Shown here one piece after another: positions 1-11,262 of a DNA stretch of 64,000 bases. The notes below the pieces were generated by a model, which saw only the letters and a list, made by a program, of their open reading frames with translations, was not told the DNA's origin and did no database searches. The position numbers were made by a program, and so were the translations under genes. Source of the stretch: Budorcas taxicolor. Lineage: Eukaryota; Chordata; Mammalia; Artiodactyla; Bovidae. Each line of letters opens with the position of its first letter. Position 1 is the first letter of the stretch. The DNA is taken from NCBI RefSeq assembly GCF_023091745.1, contig NC_068913.1, positions 10,558,001 through 10,622,000 of the forward strand. Direction: 5' to 3'.

Positions 1-1046
1 ATGCTCAGTAAGTGTTTCCTGAATTGAAGTAGGCAAGCCAGCCGATGGTTTGGTTCAGCCACTGGTCAGTGAGTGTGGTGTCATTTGCCACAAAGATTCA
101 GGGAATGTTTGCACTTCTTGTTACTTGAGAGTTAGCCATCTCCTCCACACAGCACCACATCAGTATATGTGAATTTAAACAGACGGATTTATTGGAAGTG
201 CAGCTGAGAACTGCGGTGAGGAGCAAGTTAATGGTCTTGAATTCAGCAACCTCATTAGCACACAATGTGATCTGCTGTGGCGTCAATAAAACACAGAGGA
301 AAGCCTGAAATAAGGACTCAGAGAGATATATGACAAATCCTTTGAGGGGCTGAGCGGAGAGAAGGCTGTAGGTTCAGTTCCCACCTTCTTTTCAACAAAT
401 CCTTTGCCATTCTTGATGTGGAACCTTTGTCTTACTCTTGTGACTCACAATTTGGGATTGGAATATCAGCATATTTTAGTTCCTGCAGTAAAGTGCAAAG
501 CTGGCTGGCTCTGTTTTTATAATCAACTTGGAAATAACAACATATCAATCCTGTTGTTCCTATCAGGGTGACCAACTCCCTCTGGTTTACCCCAGATTTG
601 AAATTGGAAGTCCTGAATCCTGAAAACCCCCTCAGTCCTGACAGAGTGGGACATTGGCCATCCCAGTTTCTGTCAAGGCTGTGCTTCCTATAGCTCTGGG
701 TCCTTAGACTAGGAATGCTCCTCCTGCGGCTGGTATGTCAGGAGACACTGAACCAGTGACTAAAAGGATCAGAACTTTTTTGAAAGCCCAGTTTATAAAA
801 TCTGTTCTCCTCCTAGGGTTATGGTACTGTTTTTCAGGCACATTCTTTAAGTGAGAAGATACACAGAAATGCTACATGTGCACAAAAAGTTGCTATTTAT
901 TTCTCAAAATGACATACGTGTCCCAAATCTATTACATATTCTCAGAACTTGTCTTAGGTAGGAGAGAAATACAGCAGCTTGCTATGATGGGATAACCAGT
1001 CTCAAAATCCTTTAAAATAGCATATTATGATTGGGGGGGGCATACA
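1..1046. other. Unassigned non-coding DNA
   Basis: No exon, RNA gene or recent repeat was recognised. Frames are short and frequently interrupted. Probably intronic (CDK14) by synteny. Confidence 0.4.
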
Positions 1047-1056
1047 TATCAGATGA

Positions 1057-1277
1057 TACTTCCCAGGTGGCTCAATGGTAAAGAATCCACCTGCCAATGC
1101 AGGAGACACAGGAGATAGTTTTGATCCCTGGGTTGGGAAGATTCCCCTGGAGGAGGAAATAGCAACCCACGCCAGTATTCTCGCTTGGAAAATCCCATGG
1201 ACAGAGGAGCCTGGTGGGCTATAGTCCGTGGAATCACAAAGAGTGGACACAACTGAGTGAGCAGACGCACACACATG
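1057..1277 (+). mobile_element. Bov-tA SINE with 10-bp TSD
   Basis: tRNA-Glu-like head (cttcccaggtggctcaatgg, then a gttttgatccctggg B-box variant) followed by the Bov-A body. Flanked by direct repeats TATCAGATGA at 1047-1056 and 1278-1287. Confidence 0.9.
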
Positions 1278-1287
1278 TATCAGATGA

Positions 1288-1670
1288 CTCTGCACGTGGA
1301 GATTGGGGACTTCCATCAGTCGGCCCTCGGTGGTTTGTTGTTCGGTAGCACTGTTCATATGGTGAACACGGGAAAGAGTTGGTGGGGAGCTCAGCTGGGT
1401 GTCCAGTGTCCGAGTCCTTCACATGACCTTGTTGGACCGTCCTTGCTGTCAGCAGACATTTCCTGGTGGAAGTGATGTGTTGTGGTCACGTCCACAGTGT
1501 GTTACCTTGTGACAGTATCAGATTGTGCCCCACAAGAATAGACGTTTCTCTTATGATATGACGTATGTGTTCCTAACTGTGTTTAGCAGACTGCCACTGT
1601 AAAAATTGTGCAGTTTTTGGGAAGAAAGAGAGTAAGGTACAAAACACTCCGAATGTATTTAGCATAGTGT
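1288..1670. other. Unassigned non-coding DNA
   Basis: No gene or identifiable repeat seen between the SINE and the LTR-like element. Confidence 0.35.
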
Positions 1671-2200
1671 TTTAGTATGTTTGAGCTTCTATAACAGAAT
1701 GCCATAGACACAGTGATTTCTAAACGATAGAAATTTCTTTCTCACAGTCTTTGAGGCTTGGAAGTCCAAAGTCTAGGCACCCGCAGATCTAGTGTCTAGT
1801 GAGGACCCTCCTCTCCCTCCTTGCTGAGTCCTCAGCTTGTCAGAAGGGACGACAGAGCTCTGGGATCTCTCAGTTGTTTAGTCGCTAAATCGCTAAGTCA
1901 TGTACAACTCTTCGCGACCCCATGGACTGTGGCCCATAGCCAGTATAGTCCAGTATTTCCTGAAGCAGGTTGTCATTTCCTCCTCCAGGGAATCTTCTGA
2001 GCCAGGGATCAAACCCACATCTCTTGCATCTCCTGCTTTGGCAGGCAAATTCTTTACCTCTGAGCCACCAGGGAAGCCCAGAATCTCTATATAAGGGCAC
2101 TAATCCCACTCACATGGACTCCACGTGAACTACCATCACACTGGGGCTTAGGTTTCAACCTATGAATTTGAGGGGGGATACAGATATTCAGTCTATAGCA
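1671..2200 (+). mobile_element. Ancient ERVL (MLT2-like) solo LTR, split by a SINE
   Basis: The left part (stopping at 1869) contains the diverged motif of MLT2 LTRs (stretches like aacagaatgccatagac and ctcacagtctttgaggctt), and the right part (from 2083) has the matching 3' part (ataagggcactaatcccac, atgaatttgaggggggata). No internal viral genes are present. The family name is from memory of the consensus. Confidence 0.6.
1870..2080 (-). mobile_element. Bov-tA SINE inserted in the MLT2-like LTR
   Basis: Reverse-complement Bov-tA (gaccccatggactgtggccc through ccaccagggaagccc). A short TSD ATCTCT is at 1864-1869 and 2083-2088. Confidence 0.85.
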
Positions 2201-3073
2201 CATAGCACTCACAAGAGCTATGAAAAAACTACTCAAAATACTAGCATAGTTTACAGGTGAAAGAGGTTTGGTGGAAGGATTGAGGCTTCCAAATTTGGAT
2301 CAAAAGGGCAAAATGTGCAGAGACCCAGGAGAACTACACGATAAACAATACCAAGGGGGGCCAAAGCAAGCCGAGAGGCAAGCAGACAGCGTGCACAGTA
2401 CTGCAGACCCTTTCAGCTTGCACGCAACTGTGTTTACGTCTCTTGCACAACGGCTGCTGTGACTTAGTGGCTCAAAACTGTAAGACTGGCAGGAACTCAC
2501 TCGCATGAACCAACACGACTTCTGGTTTATGCTGACACTGTTCTCTATTTACCAATCAAATGTGATCTAGAAATACACTTTAGCTTTGCAGATTTCTGCT
2601 GAATAAGATGATTCATGAGACAGATTCAAATTGTAGGTGATCATATATATTGAATTCGAAAAAACACCTTAGCATGAAATTTTCTGGTGCTTCAACACTT
2701 TGGACAGTAATAACTAGACAGCTTTTAATTTGAAAGAAAAAAAAATCCACCCAAAATGAAGTCACATCTCCTTTCAGATCTTTTAATTAAAGTCAGACAT
2801 GAACCCTCGTGTTTCTCTGACTGCTAAATACTTAGAAGTGGTTTTATGAGATTTGTGTGTGTGTGTTTTAAGTTGTAAAAAATGCACACACTGCTGGGTT
2901 ACATGACTTTGGTTTATTTAAATATAGTTTAGTAGGACTGTAATATATAAGGAAGGTGAAGGGGTCAGAATTCTGTTTAATTAACTTATACCCACTTGGA
3001 ACCAGTCAATTATAAAGGTATGCTGAACAAATAAAGCTTCACATATGAAATCCTTGAAAAGAATAAGCCCCAG
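2201..3073. other. Unassigned AT-rich non-coding DNA
   Basis: No gene or clear repeat; a short GT run lies near 2857-2868. Confidence 0.35.
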
Positions 3074-3195
3074 TGGGACTTGTCTGGTGGTCCAGTGTTT
3101 GAGACCTCCCCTTCCAATGCAGGGGGTACAGGTTCGATCCCTGGTCAGGGAACTAATATCCCACATGCCTTATGTCCCCAAAACCAAAACATAAG
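3074..3195 (+). mobile_element. CHR-type SINE (short)
   Basis: Starts gggacttgtctggtggtcca, has a B-box gttcgatccctgg, and ends in ccccaaaaccaaaac; the layout of cetartiodactyl CHR tRNA-Glu SINEs. Confidence 0.8.
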
Positions 3196-5083
3196 ACAGA
3201 AGCAATATTTTAACAAAGTTAAATTTTACAATTATAATATTTGTAATGAATCATTATAGAATTAATATTGTAACAAAATTAAATTAAACAAATTGCAATA
3301 TTCTAAGCAGAATTAAAGATAAAGTCTTTTAAAAAAATCATTCACACCAAAAAAAAAATCTTAAAAAAAAAAAATAAACCACTTAGTGAAGGCTTTCTTT
3401 TCTTATTCTTAACTTTGTCATTAAAAGTATTTCTATGAGCTATTTCCAACCTTAGATTACATGTATATATGCATATGTGTGTATATGATTATATATATGA
3501 TTTTTATATATTTATGATTATATGTGATTGAATATATATATATATTAATCTTTAAAAGATTAAATTATGCCTTGGTGACTCTTGAAGACCTCAACACTTC
3601 CCCTGCACACGTTTTGCCTTTACTGAGATAGGACGTACTCCCAGGATTGCTGTCCTTTAATCCACATGTGTCAAAAATACGAGTAGTGTTTCACATTTAC
3701 ATAAATCTGATTTAATAAGCAGTCACACCATTAAACTGGAGATTCTTTTCAATCTCAGCTAATTACATATCATATAATGCCTGGTCTTTAATGAGGATTT
3801 CAATAAATGTTTGTTGGTAATGATGATTATTAAAATGATATGTTAAGTCAGTCTCCCTGTACAAGAGATGCTTTGTTTTGAAATGTTAGACTTAAAGCTT
3901 TGCCTAAAAATTTTTAATTAAAATCACCACTTTGGCAAGAAGCTTAAAATGTGCAAAGTCGCTGCAATTAGTGCATTGTGCATCCATATGGATGTTACCA
4001 AACAGCTTTCAACTTAAAGGATTTGGGCTATTTTGAGTGATGGACCTTCTGTTAAGCTTAAAACAAAGCCCAGCTATCTCTACATTTGTTTTAATTAATA
4101 TTCTCTTGTTAGTCTCAAAGACGCGTTCTCTTCTGGGGAGTACTGCAGGGATGGTCACAAATCAGAAACAAGTTACAGAAGTGGGTCTGACTCATTTTCT
4201 GCTCCCTTCTGTCTCATAGCATTTCTCCCCCCGACCTGCCCCCGCCCCAAGCAGCTTCAGTGCAATGTCAGAGTCACTGGAAATCACTGATATCAGATAG
4301 TCTCAAAGAAAACCTATATTTCTAGCCAAGTCACAGCATAATTAAACTCACCAAAAAAAAAAAAAAAAATGAACAAATTAAGCTGTCCCTAGATCTTTGG
4401 AATTCTGTGTGAATTTTAAAATATATCATTTTGAGTCCAACATTCCTATAAAATCTACAGGGTGAAATTTTTGAGTGTATATGTTGTATAAATACAGCTG
4501 AGCCCATGTGTCACGTATGTGTATATTTGTATGTATGCATGATATTTTTACTTCAGAGAGGTTCGTAGTTGCCTCGGCGCTTGGGGTTTAGCAACCTTAT
4601 CTGTGTGGACCTAATTTTCTACAGTAGCAAACTCTGCTGGAGGATTAACTAGGTACAAAAAATTAATTTGATTGTTTCAGTTTAGTATTTTAAGCAAAAT
4701 CAAATACAAAATGGCACAGCCTGGTGGGTTTTTGGTTTGTTTTTCTTTTTTCCCTGGGTGTTTTTCATGTGAATCTTATTAATATGGCACTTGGGGAAGA
4801 AAAGCTTTCTGGTCTTTTTTTTTTTTTTTTCATTAAGTCAGAAAAAATTCTGTATGTGCTTGTTGAGGCCCTGATTTTTTAACTATTTTCAAACATCTCC
4901 CCTACAATGATTCTCCATATGCCTTCAGAAAGATAATCACTCCAATGACCTCTGGAGCCCTCTGACTGCTGGAAGGCCCAGTTTAGGCCAACTGTAAATG
5001 CTGGTTTCAAAAGTAGACAGCTAAACTGATCCCCCCAAATGTTCATCAAATTCTTAAGAATAAGATAAATGTGAAAATTATAA
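3196..5083. other. AT-rich non-coding DNA with an AT-rich simple repeat
   Basis: Contains an imperfect (TA)n/(TG)n tract at 3459-3548 and A/T homopolymers near 3350, 4353 and 4818. No exon or interspersed repeat recognised. Confidence 0.4.
3459..3548. repeat. Imperfect (TA)n simple repeat
   Basis: Alternating TATA, TGTA and GATTATATA blocks over about 90 bp. Confidence 0.75.
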
Positions 5084-5300
5084 GGGAGCTTCCCTGGTGG
5101 CTCAGCAGTTAAAGAATTCACCTGCAGGGCAGGAGACACAGGAGACATGGGTTCGATCCCTGGGTCAGGAAAATCCCCTGGAGGAAGAAATGGCAACCCA
5201 CTCCAGTATTCTTGCCTAGAGAATCCCATGGACAGAGGAGCCTGGCAGGCTACAGTCCACGGGGTCACAAAGAGTTGGACACTACTGAAGTGACTTTGCA
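5084..5300 (+). mobile_element. Bov-tA SINE
   Basis: Begins gggagcttccctggtggctc, B-box gggttcgatccctgg, Bov-A body ending near gttggacactactgaag. Confidence 0.9.
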
Positions 5301-5380
5301 CAAAACAGAATTGTAATCTACTGGAACACATGGGTAAAATAATTCATCCAATATATGAGTGGAAAGGCATAAAATCATTA

Positions 5381-5592
5381 AGTCCACGCAGTCCATGGGG
5401 TCGCGAAGAGTTGGACATGACTGAGCGACTTCACTTTCACTTTCATGCATTGGAGAAGGAAACGGAAACCCACTCCAGTGTTCTTGCCTGGAGAATCCCA
5501 GAGACGGGGGAGCCTGGTGGGCTGCCGTCTCTGGGGTCACACAGAGTGGGACACGACTGAAGCGACTTAACAGCAGCAGTAGCAGCAGCAGA
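5381..5592 (+). mobile_element. Bov-A2 SINE (Bov-A dimer) with (AGC)n tail
   Basis: A 5'-truncated first Bov-A unit, the linker cttcactttcactttcatgc, then a full second unit ending gcgacttaac and a CAG/AGC run (5571-5591). Confidence 0.9.
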
Positions 5593-6153
5593 ACACACCA
5601 TAGCAGGTTCTGTTTCTTTTTTTTTTTTTTTAATTTTATTCCAGCATTATGGAAATTCATTCCCTCTAGCCACTAGATTTGGGACAGAGATACTCTGTTT
5701 TTCCCATATTGCCTGAACTTTTCATTTTTATTTCCTTTTTGTAAGCATGTGATTAATTATACACCTATCTTTAAATTCCTCCTTACATGCTCGTCTTTTG
5801 GGTACTACATTTGAAGTGAAGGAAATAATGGAATTAGTTTTGTTCTAGATTAGAAATAGATAAAAGATAAAGATGGTCGAATAGTGCACACTGGTTTTCT
5901 TGAAGGGAAACTAACTATTTTATAATTCTGTACTGTCCTTGCTACCACAAGGCAGTTTCCTATCAAATTTCTTCCCTTTCTGTTAGGCATCTTTACAAAG
6001 AATTCCCTCAAATAGAAATGAGTAGATTACCCCGCAGCTTCACATACATCCTGGTGAATATCCCCTTCACAATTTAGGGGATGAAAGGAAAACCTACAGT
6101 TGTTTTAATTTGGAGGAAAAATAATCACTTCTCTCCAGTGAGGCTTAGAGAGA

Positions 6154-6164
6154 GGGGGGGGGGG
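6154..6164. repeat. Homopolymer G11
   Basis: Eleven consecutive G followed by A7; G-quadruplex potential and a likely length polymorphism. Confidence 0.7.
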
Positions 6165-6361
6165 AAAAAAAGGGCAGAGCCTTCCTGTAGAAAAAAGGAA
6201 TACTTTGTGGAGGGGCAGTGCAGCAGGGTTAAAAAAAAAATAGAAAATAAAACAAACACAGAACCTTCGCGCGGGTAAAGAGGCCAGTGAAAGACCATCT
6301 GATGCAGGCACCCTGAGCTGGGCTCCTTGGGCTCTGTTGTCCCGCCAGCATGTAAACTGCA

Positions 6362-6392
6362 CGCGCGCGTGTGTGTGTGTGTGTGTGTGTGT
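6362..6392. repeat. (CG)4(TG)n alternating purine-pyrimidine microsatellite
   Basis: Four CG dinucleotides run directly into about eleven TG/GT units; a classic Z-DNA-prone tract. Confidence 0.85.
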
Positions 6393-7763
6393 ACACATAG
6401 AGATTTAACAGGGAGCACGGAGGGAATTAGAAAGAGCCTGGCCCGTTTTTCATTTGGGTCTGTTTGCTTGCATTGAGCACTTAAGGGTTTCTACATTCAG
6501 TTTGCTCAAAAGAGTGATGAAGCGCTCCTTGCTTATGCCTCGAATCAGAAATGCATGAAGTGCGGCTGCAGAGATAATACATTTTCCCCACAGGCTTTGG
6601 CTGAGCAAATTAGGTGTCAATGGGGTGCCTGCGCAGGCAGTACTCTCTCTAATTAGTCTCTTGAGCCTAGTTGGTGGCGGGTATGAGATGATCTAATCAA
6701 TTGGTCTGTGTCTGATGGTTCGTGTAAAAACCCTACCAGGCAGACTCTCTCCCACAGGTCACCCACCTGCACAGCGGGGCTGCTCATTTTCATTTTTCAT
6801 CTCTTCCATCACATGATGCTGACAGTTGGTTTTAAGAAAATTGAATCCAAAAAATATCTAGTTCATAGGGCACATGGGTCAGAGCGAAGTTGCATTATGG
6901 GTACCAGCGATCCAATTAATTAATATTTATAGCCGAGAAGTTCTATGTAGATATTTCTGAATAAGGATTTTATCAATAAAATGCAATTTCCCCTTTAAAA
7001 CATTCGTTTCTAGAGAAAGAACGTTGTGAAAACAAAGCAGGATACCAATGGCATCTGTTAATCTTACGGTTTCTAGACCTCAGAGTTGATGTGCACGTAG
7101 TCGAGCTTATAACTGATGTTCAGTTTCATTTTTGTTGTGTGTGCAGTGCATTTTAATAATCTCTCACATAAATGTAAGGGCAGGATTTTGCTATTGTACC
7201 TTGCTTCCCTATGAATGTGGTGTGCCATCTCTCCTTCACCTCTCTTTATCCCCACCTGTCAAATGCATGATTACATTTAGACTTTAGGGAATTTTTCTAC
7301 GTCATTTGCAGTCTTTGAAATCTGAAATGGATGCTGATGCTGCCCAAGGATGAAGAATGGCCATCCCGAGCTGCCAGTGACCAGAGTCAGGCAGCGAAGC
7401 GGGCACAATTTGGGCTCAGCTTCTCACAGAGATGGAAAGAGCCTAGCTCTCACGGGCACCTCCCTTCTTTTCATATTATTGGCTCCTTCCATTGAATGTC
7501 TGAGCCTCAACCTAAGTAATAGACTAAGTAATAGACTCATCATCACTGTTTTCACCACTTACTATCCAGTTACGATTATTATGTTTATCCTTCATTCCCC
7601 AACTCTGCTTATGCCCTGGGTTAGGTCCATAGGGTTCTCCTAGAGGTTACGGGCAAAGAATCAGGGCAAAGGCAAGGATACACACAATCAATGTGTGTCT
7701 CAAATCAGCCCAATAGGACAGTTACATGCTGTGGACAGTTTATGGTTACATGAAATCAAATAT

Positions 7764-7991
7764 GTGTGCATACTAGGTCGCTTCAGTCATGTCCGACTCT
7801 TTAGAAACCCCATGGATTGTAGTCTGCCAGGCACCTCTATCCATGGGATTTCCCAGGCAAGAACACTAGAGTGGGTTACCATGCCCTCCTCTGGGGGATT
7901 TTCCTGACCCAGGGATCGAACTCACATCTCTTACACCTCCTGCATTGGCAGGTGGGTTCTTTACCACTCCAGCCACCTGGGAAGCCCAAAG
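7764..7991 (-). mobile_element. Bov-tA SINE with TSD
   Basis: Reverse-complement Bov-tA ending ccacctgggaagcccaaa. Direct repeats TCAAATAT flank it at 7756-7763 and 7992-7999. Confidence 0.88.
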
Positions 7992-7999
7992 TCAAATAT

Positions 8000-8533
8000 A
8001 CTGAAAATCAAATCATTTCTTTCTTTCAAATAGAATGTCATGGAGTTAAAAAAAGAAATGTTCAGCCTATAGGCAGGTATTAATTGGACCCAGGCTTCTC
8101 AGCCTACGGGGTATCTGGAGATGGCCTGCTCTGTTCCCAGCCCTTCGGTCTTTCACCAACAGCAGAGGAGTAGCAGCTGCCCCCCGTCACCATGCCAAGG
8201 GGAGCTTAACATCTGAGAACATACTCCACTCCCAGGGTCTCCAAGTCTGCCTTTCTCCTTCCTGTTCAAACCGCAGCTGTTGGCTGAGGACCTGCGCTGG
8301 ATCTGGGCTATGCTCTAGGGAGAGGATGGCCAACAAAACCAAGCCTACTCAGGAGCACAGCGACGCCACCTGCTACCCTAGGCGCTCCCCCACAGTCAGT
8401 GCCCCCACACCTCAGGAGCACTGCATGAAGTCTCTAGCTCAGAAGGTCAGCTTGGGGGCCTGACCTTGGGGTCTGCCTTCTGCCAGTAAAGGTGGTGGAG
8501 TGGAGGAGAGCCAGGCAATGACTGCTTCACCTC
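8000..8533. other. Unassigned non-coding DNA
   Basis: Moderately GC-rich; no exon or repeat assigned. Confidence 0.35.
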
Positions 8534-8574
8534 GGGCTTCCCAGGTGGCTGGAGTGGTAAAGAACCCACCTGCC
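8534..8574 (+). mobile_element. 5' fragment of a Bov-tA SINE
   Basis: Only the tRNA-like head (gggcttcccaggtggctgg to cccacctgcc) is present; the Bov-A body is missing. Confidence 0.7.
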
Positions 8575-8728
8575 ACCTGGGTCTTGGCAAGCAGATGTCA
8601 GGACAAACCCCGACTCCTGTTTGGCCAGGGTGGGCAGGCCTCCTGGAAGAACTGGCATCTCTTAGAAGAAAACAATAGGGGTAAATCTTCATGACCTTAG
8701 ATTTGACAGTGGATTTTTAGATATGACA

Positions 8729-8930
8729 TGGGCCTCTCAGGTGGTAAAGAATCTGGCGGCAGTGAGGAGACCTGGGTTCAATCCCTGGGTCAGGAAGATC
8801 CCCTGGAGACGAGAATGGCAACCCACTCTAGTATTCTTGCCTGGATAGAATTCCACGAATAGAAGAGCCTGGCAGGCTCCAGTCCCTGTGATCACAAAGA
8901 GTTTGACACAACTGAGCCACTAACACACTA
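8729..8930 (+). mobile_element. Bov-tA SINE, diverged
   Basis: Head with a small deletion (gggcctctcaggtggtaaag), B-box gggttcaatccctgg, body ending cacaactgagccactaac. Confidence 0.85.
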
Positions 8931-8955
8931 AAAAACCACAAGCAACAAAAGAAAA

Positions 8956-10205
8956 AAAAAATGGGCAAGATGGACATCATCAAAATTAAAATGTTTGTAC
9001 CTCAAAGGGCACTATCAATACAATGAAAAGGCATCCCACAAAATGGGAGTATATATTTGCAAATCAAGAGATTACCATCCAAAATATATATATTTTAAAA
9101 AACACCTATAACTCAACAACAAACAACCCAGTTTAAAAATGGGTGAAGGACTAGAATATTTCATTCAAAGAAGAAATATATATTTCTTCAGATGAAATAT
9201 TCAGATGGTCGACAAGCACATGGAAAGGTGTTAAACATCACCAATCGTAAGGGGAATGCAAATCAAAATCACAATGAGATACCAGATACATCCACTAGTT
9301 TTTCTATAATTAAGAAAAAGCAAACACACACACAAAAACCAGAAAATACCAAATGTTAGCAAGGATGTGGAGAAATTAGAACCTTTGTATATTTCTAGTG
9401 GGATTATAAAATGTTGCAGCCACTGTGGAAAATGATTTGCCAGTTCCTCAAAAAGCTAAACAGAATTACTATATGGCCCAGCAATTCCACTTCTAATTGT
9501 TACCCAAAAGAATTGAAAACAGGGAGTCAAACAAATATTTGTACATGCATGATCATAGCAGCACTATTCACAATAGCCAAAAGGTGAAACTAACCCAAAC
9601 ATACATCAATTCATGAATCGATAAACATAATGTCTTGTATTCATATAAGGGAATATTATTCGGCCATAAAAAAGAGTGAGGTACTGGCACAAGCTACAAC
9701 ATGGGTGAGCATTAGGAACGTTATGTTAACTGAAAGAAACCAGACATCACATATTGTATGATTCCATTTACATGAAATTTCCAGAATAGATAAACATATA
9801 GAGACAGGATGTACATTCATTGCTGCCAGAGGCTGGGGCAAGGGAAGAATAGGAGTAAAGCATACGAGAAATATAAGTAAAGAATATAAGCTATCCTTTG
9901 GGGGTGACAGAAGTGTTTTGGAATTAAATAGAGGTGCCGGTTGCGCAACGCTGTGAAGGCACTAAGGGCCAGTTAATCATACGCTCTGCGTGCATGCTCA
10001 GTTGCTGAGTCATGTGTGACTCTCTGCCACCTCATGGACTGTAGCCTGCCAGGCTCCTCTGTCCATGGGATTTTCTAGGCAAGAATACTGGAGTGGGGTG
10101 CCATTTCTTTCTCCACAGCATCTTCCCAACTCAGGGATTGTATACTTGTAAGATGGTTAATTTTGTGTTATGTGAATTTCATGTCAACTTTTAAAACAAG
10201 GTGGA
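8956..10205 (+). mobile_element. L1 LINE 3' part (ORF2 end plus 3' UTR), decayed
   Basis: Carries recognisable L1 ORF2-end text (tggacatcatcaaaattaaa, ggaatattattcggccataa) with stops and indels, then an older L1 3' UTR. The element resumes after a SINE insertion (about 10139-10205, ending atgtcaacttttaaaac). No intact reading frame. Confidence 0.8.
9982..10138 (-). mobile_element. Truncated Bov SINE inside the L1
   Basis: Reverse-complement Bov-A text (tcatggactgtagcctgcc, ggcaagaatactggagtgg) that stops before the tRNA-like head, at cccaactcagggattg. Confidence 0.8.
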
Positions 10206-11240
10206 AAGTTAACCTTTTAAAAATCTTCATAGTAGGTGGGGGGAGGCGGATGAGTAGAGGGCGGAAAGGGTACTATTCTAATGGTTCCTTCACTGTCAGA
10301 TGGTCAAGGCCGTGCCATTCAGGATGACATGCTTGGCAGCACAGCCTCCAAGGGCAGCGGTAAGGCAACTGCACTATGAGGTCTCGACAGGGGCCATGGG
10401 GTCCTGTCTGCCCAGGAGGGGGACCGTGTGGCACTGTGGAAGGGGACAGGTGACCTCCAGCTTCTCTACTGAGATAATGAGTTGGTCCTGGGCCTCCATG
10501 GAGCTGATGGATAGAATCTCTCGGCTGTGTGCCTTGCCTTGGCAGCATTTCTTTTCACCCTTCCTAGCAAGACATTCTTTTCCTGTCTTAGAAACTCAGT
10601 GCTGAAGGGCCAAAAAGAAACAGAGAGAGAAGCGGAGTGAACATTCTTCCTTTCTTCCGGAATGGTTCACATTCCACTTGGAAGCAGTTACCGAATTTAA
10701 GCAGGCATCACTGGAAACCCACAGTTGTATGCAGGATGGTGGGAAGAGCCTGGCAATTCAGGTCATGCTGGCCAATTTTCATTCTGCTGAAACTAAGTCT
10801 GATAGTCAGCACTGTGGATGTATATGCAACTGGATTTAAAAAAAAAAAAAATGTGATCCGTTTTTCTATTTCATGTCCAAAAAATGAATACGATCTGTCC
10901 TTTTAATGATCTGTATGATGCCACAGGCACTTAATTAAGACCAGTATTAGTGCTAATGACTTGGGGAAGGAGATTTGCTGAATTTCTTTTTCTCTAAATA
11001 ATCCAAGAGGAGGTTAGACCATTTAAATTCAGGGAGTTGAATTATTTTAATGGAAGAAAATGCAATCAGAACATGTGTTTATTGTATTTTAAGAACTGTC
11101 TTGGCTCAAGAGAATGCTTGAGGTAGCTGTGGAAAAAAAATGGACAGGCTCACTTTGGCCTGAGCACTTTCGATGTCTTGTGTAATTTTGGAAAAAGAAT
11201 GATGTAAGATTTGCTTGTTTTGTTTTTTAACATGTAACAG
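10206..11240. other. Intron-like non-coding DNA before the acceptor
   Basis: No repeat assigned. An antisense frame of about 90 codons (10548 to 10273) is open by chance or is a decayed gene copy I cannot identify. The remainder is AT-rich and leads into the splice acceptor. Confidence 0.35.
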
Positions 11241-11262
11241 TTTTCTGTTTTCCTCCTTCCAG
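11241..11262 (+). promoter_or_regulatory. Splice acceptor of the probable CDK14 terminal exon
   Basis: Twenty consecutive pyrimidines except one G (11241-11260) are followed directly by AG at 11261-11262. Possible branch points (TAAC) lie at 11228-11238. This is a strong U2-type 3' splice site and marks the left edge of the repeat-free block. Confidence 0.6.

Larger units (their letters stand above)
5593..7763. other. Repeat-poor non-coding block
   Basis: About 2.2 kb with no SINE or LINE recognised apart from simple repeats at 6154 and 6362. It carries several TAATTA-type homeodomain core motifs (for example ctctctaattagtctc near 6644 and ccaattaattaat near 6911). A candidate conserved non-coding element, unproven. 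Confidence 0.35.

Noticed and set aside
4879..5660. Antisense frames of 131-150 codons
   Set aside because: They run through a Bov-tA and a Bov-A2 SINE.
10273..10605. Antisense frame of about 90 codons, and an overlapping forward frame, as a gene or processed pseudogene
   Set aside because: No recognisable domain, frame-broken continuation, no poly(A) or TSD. A translated search would decide.
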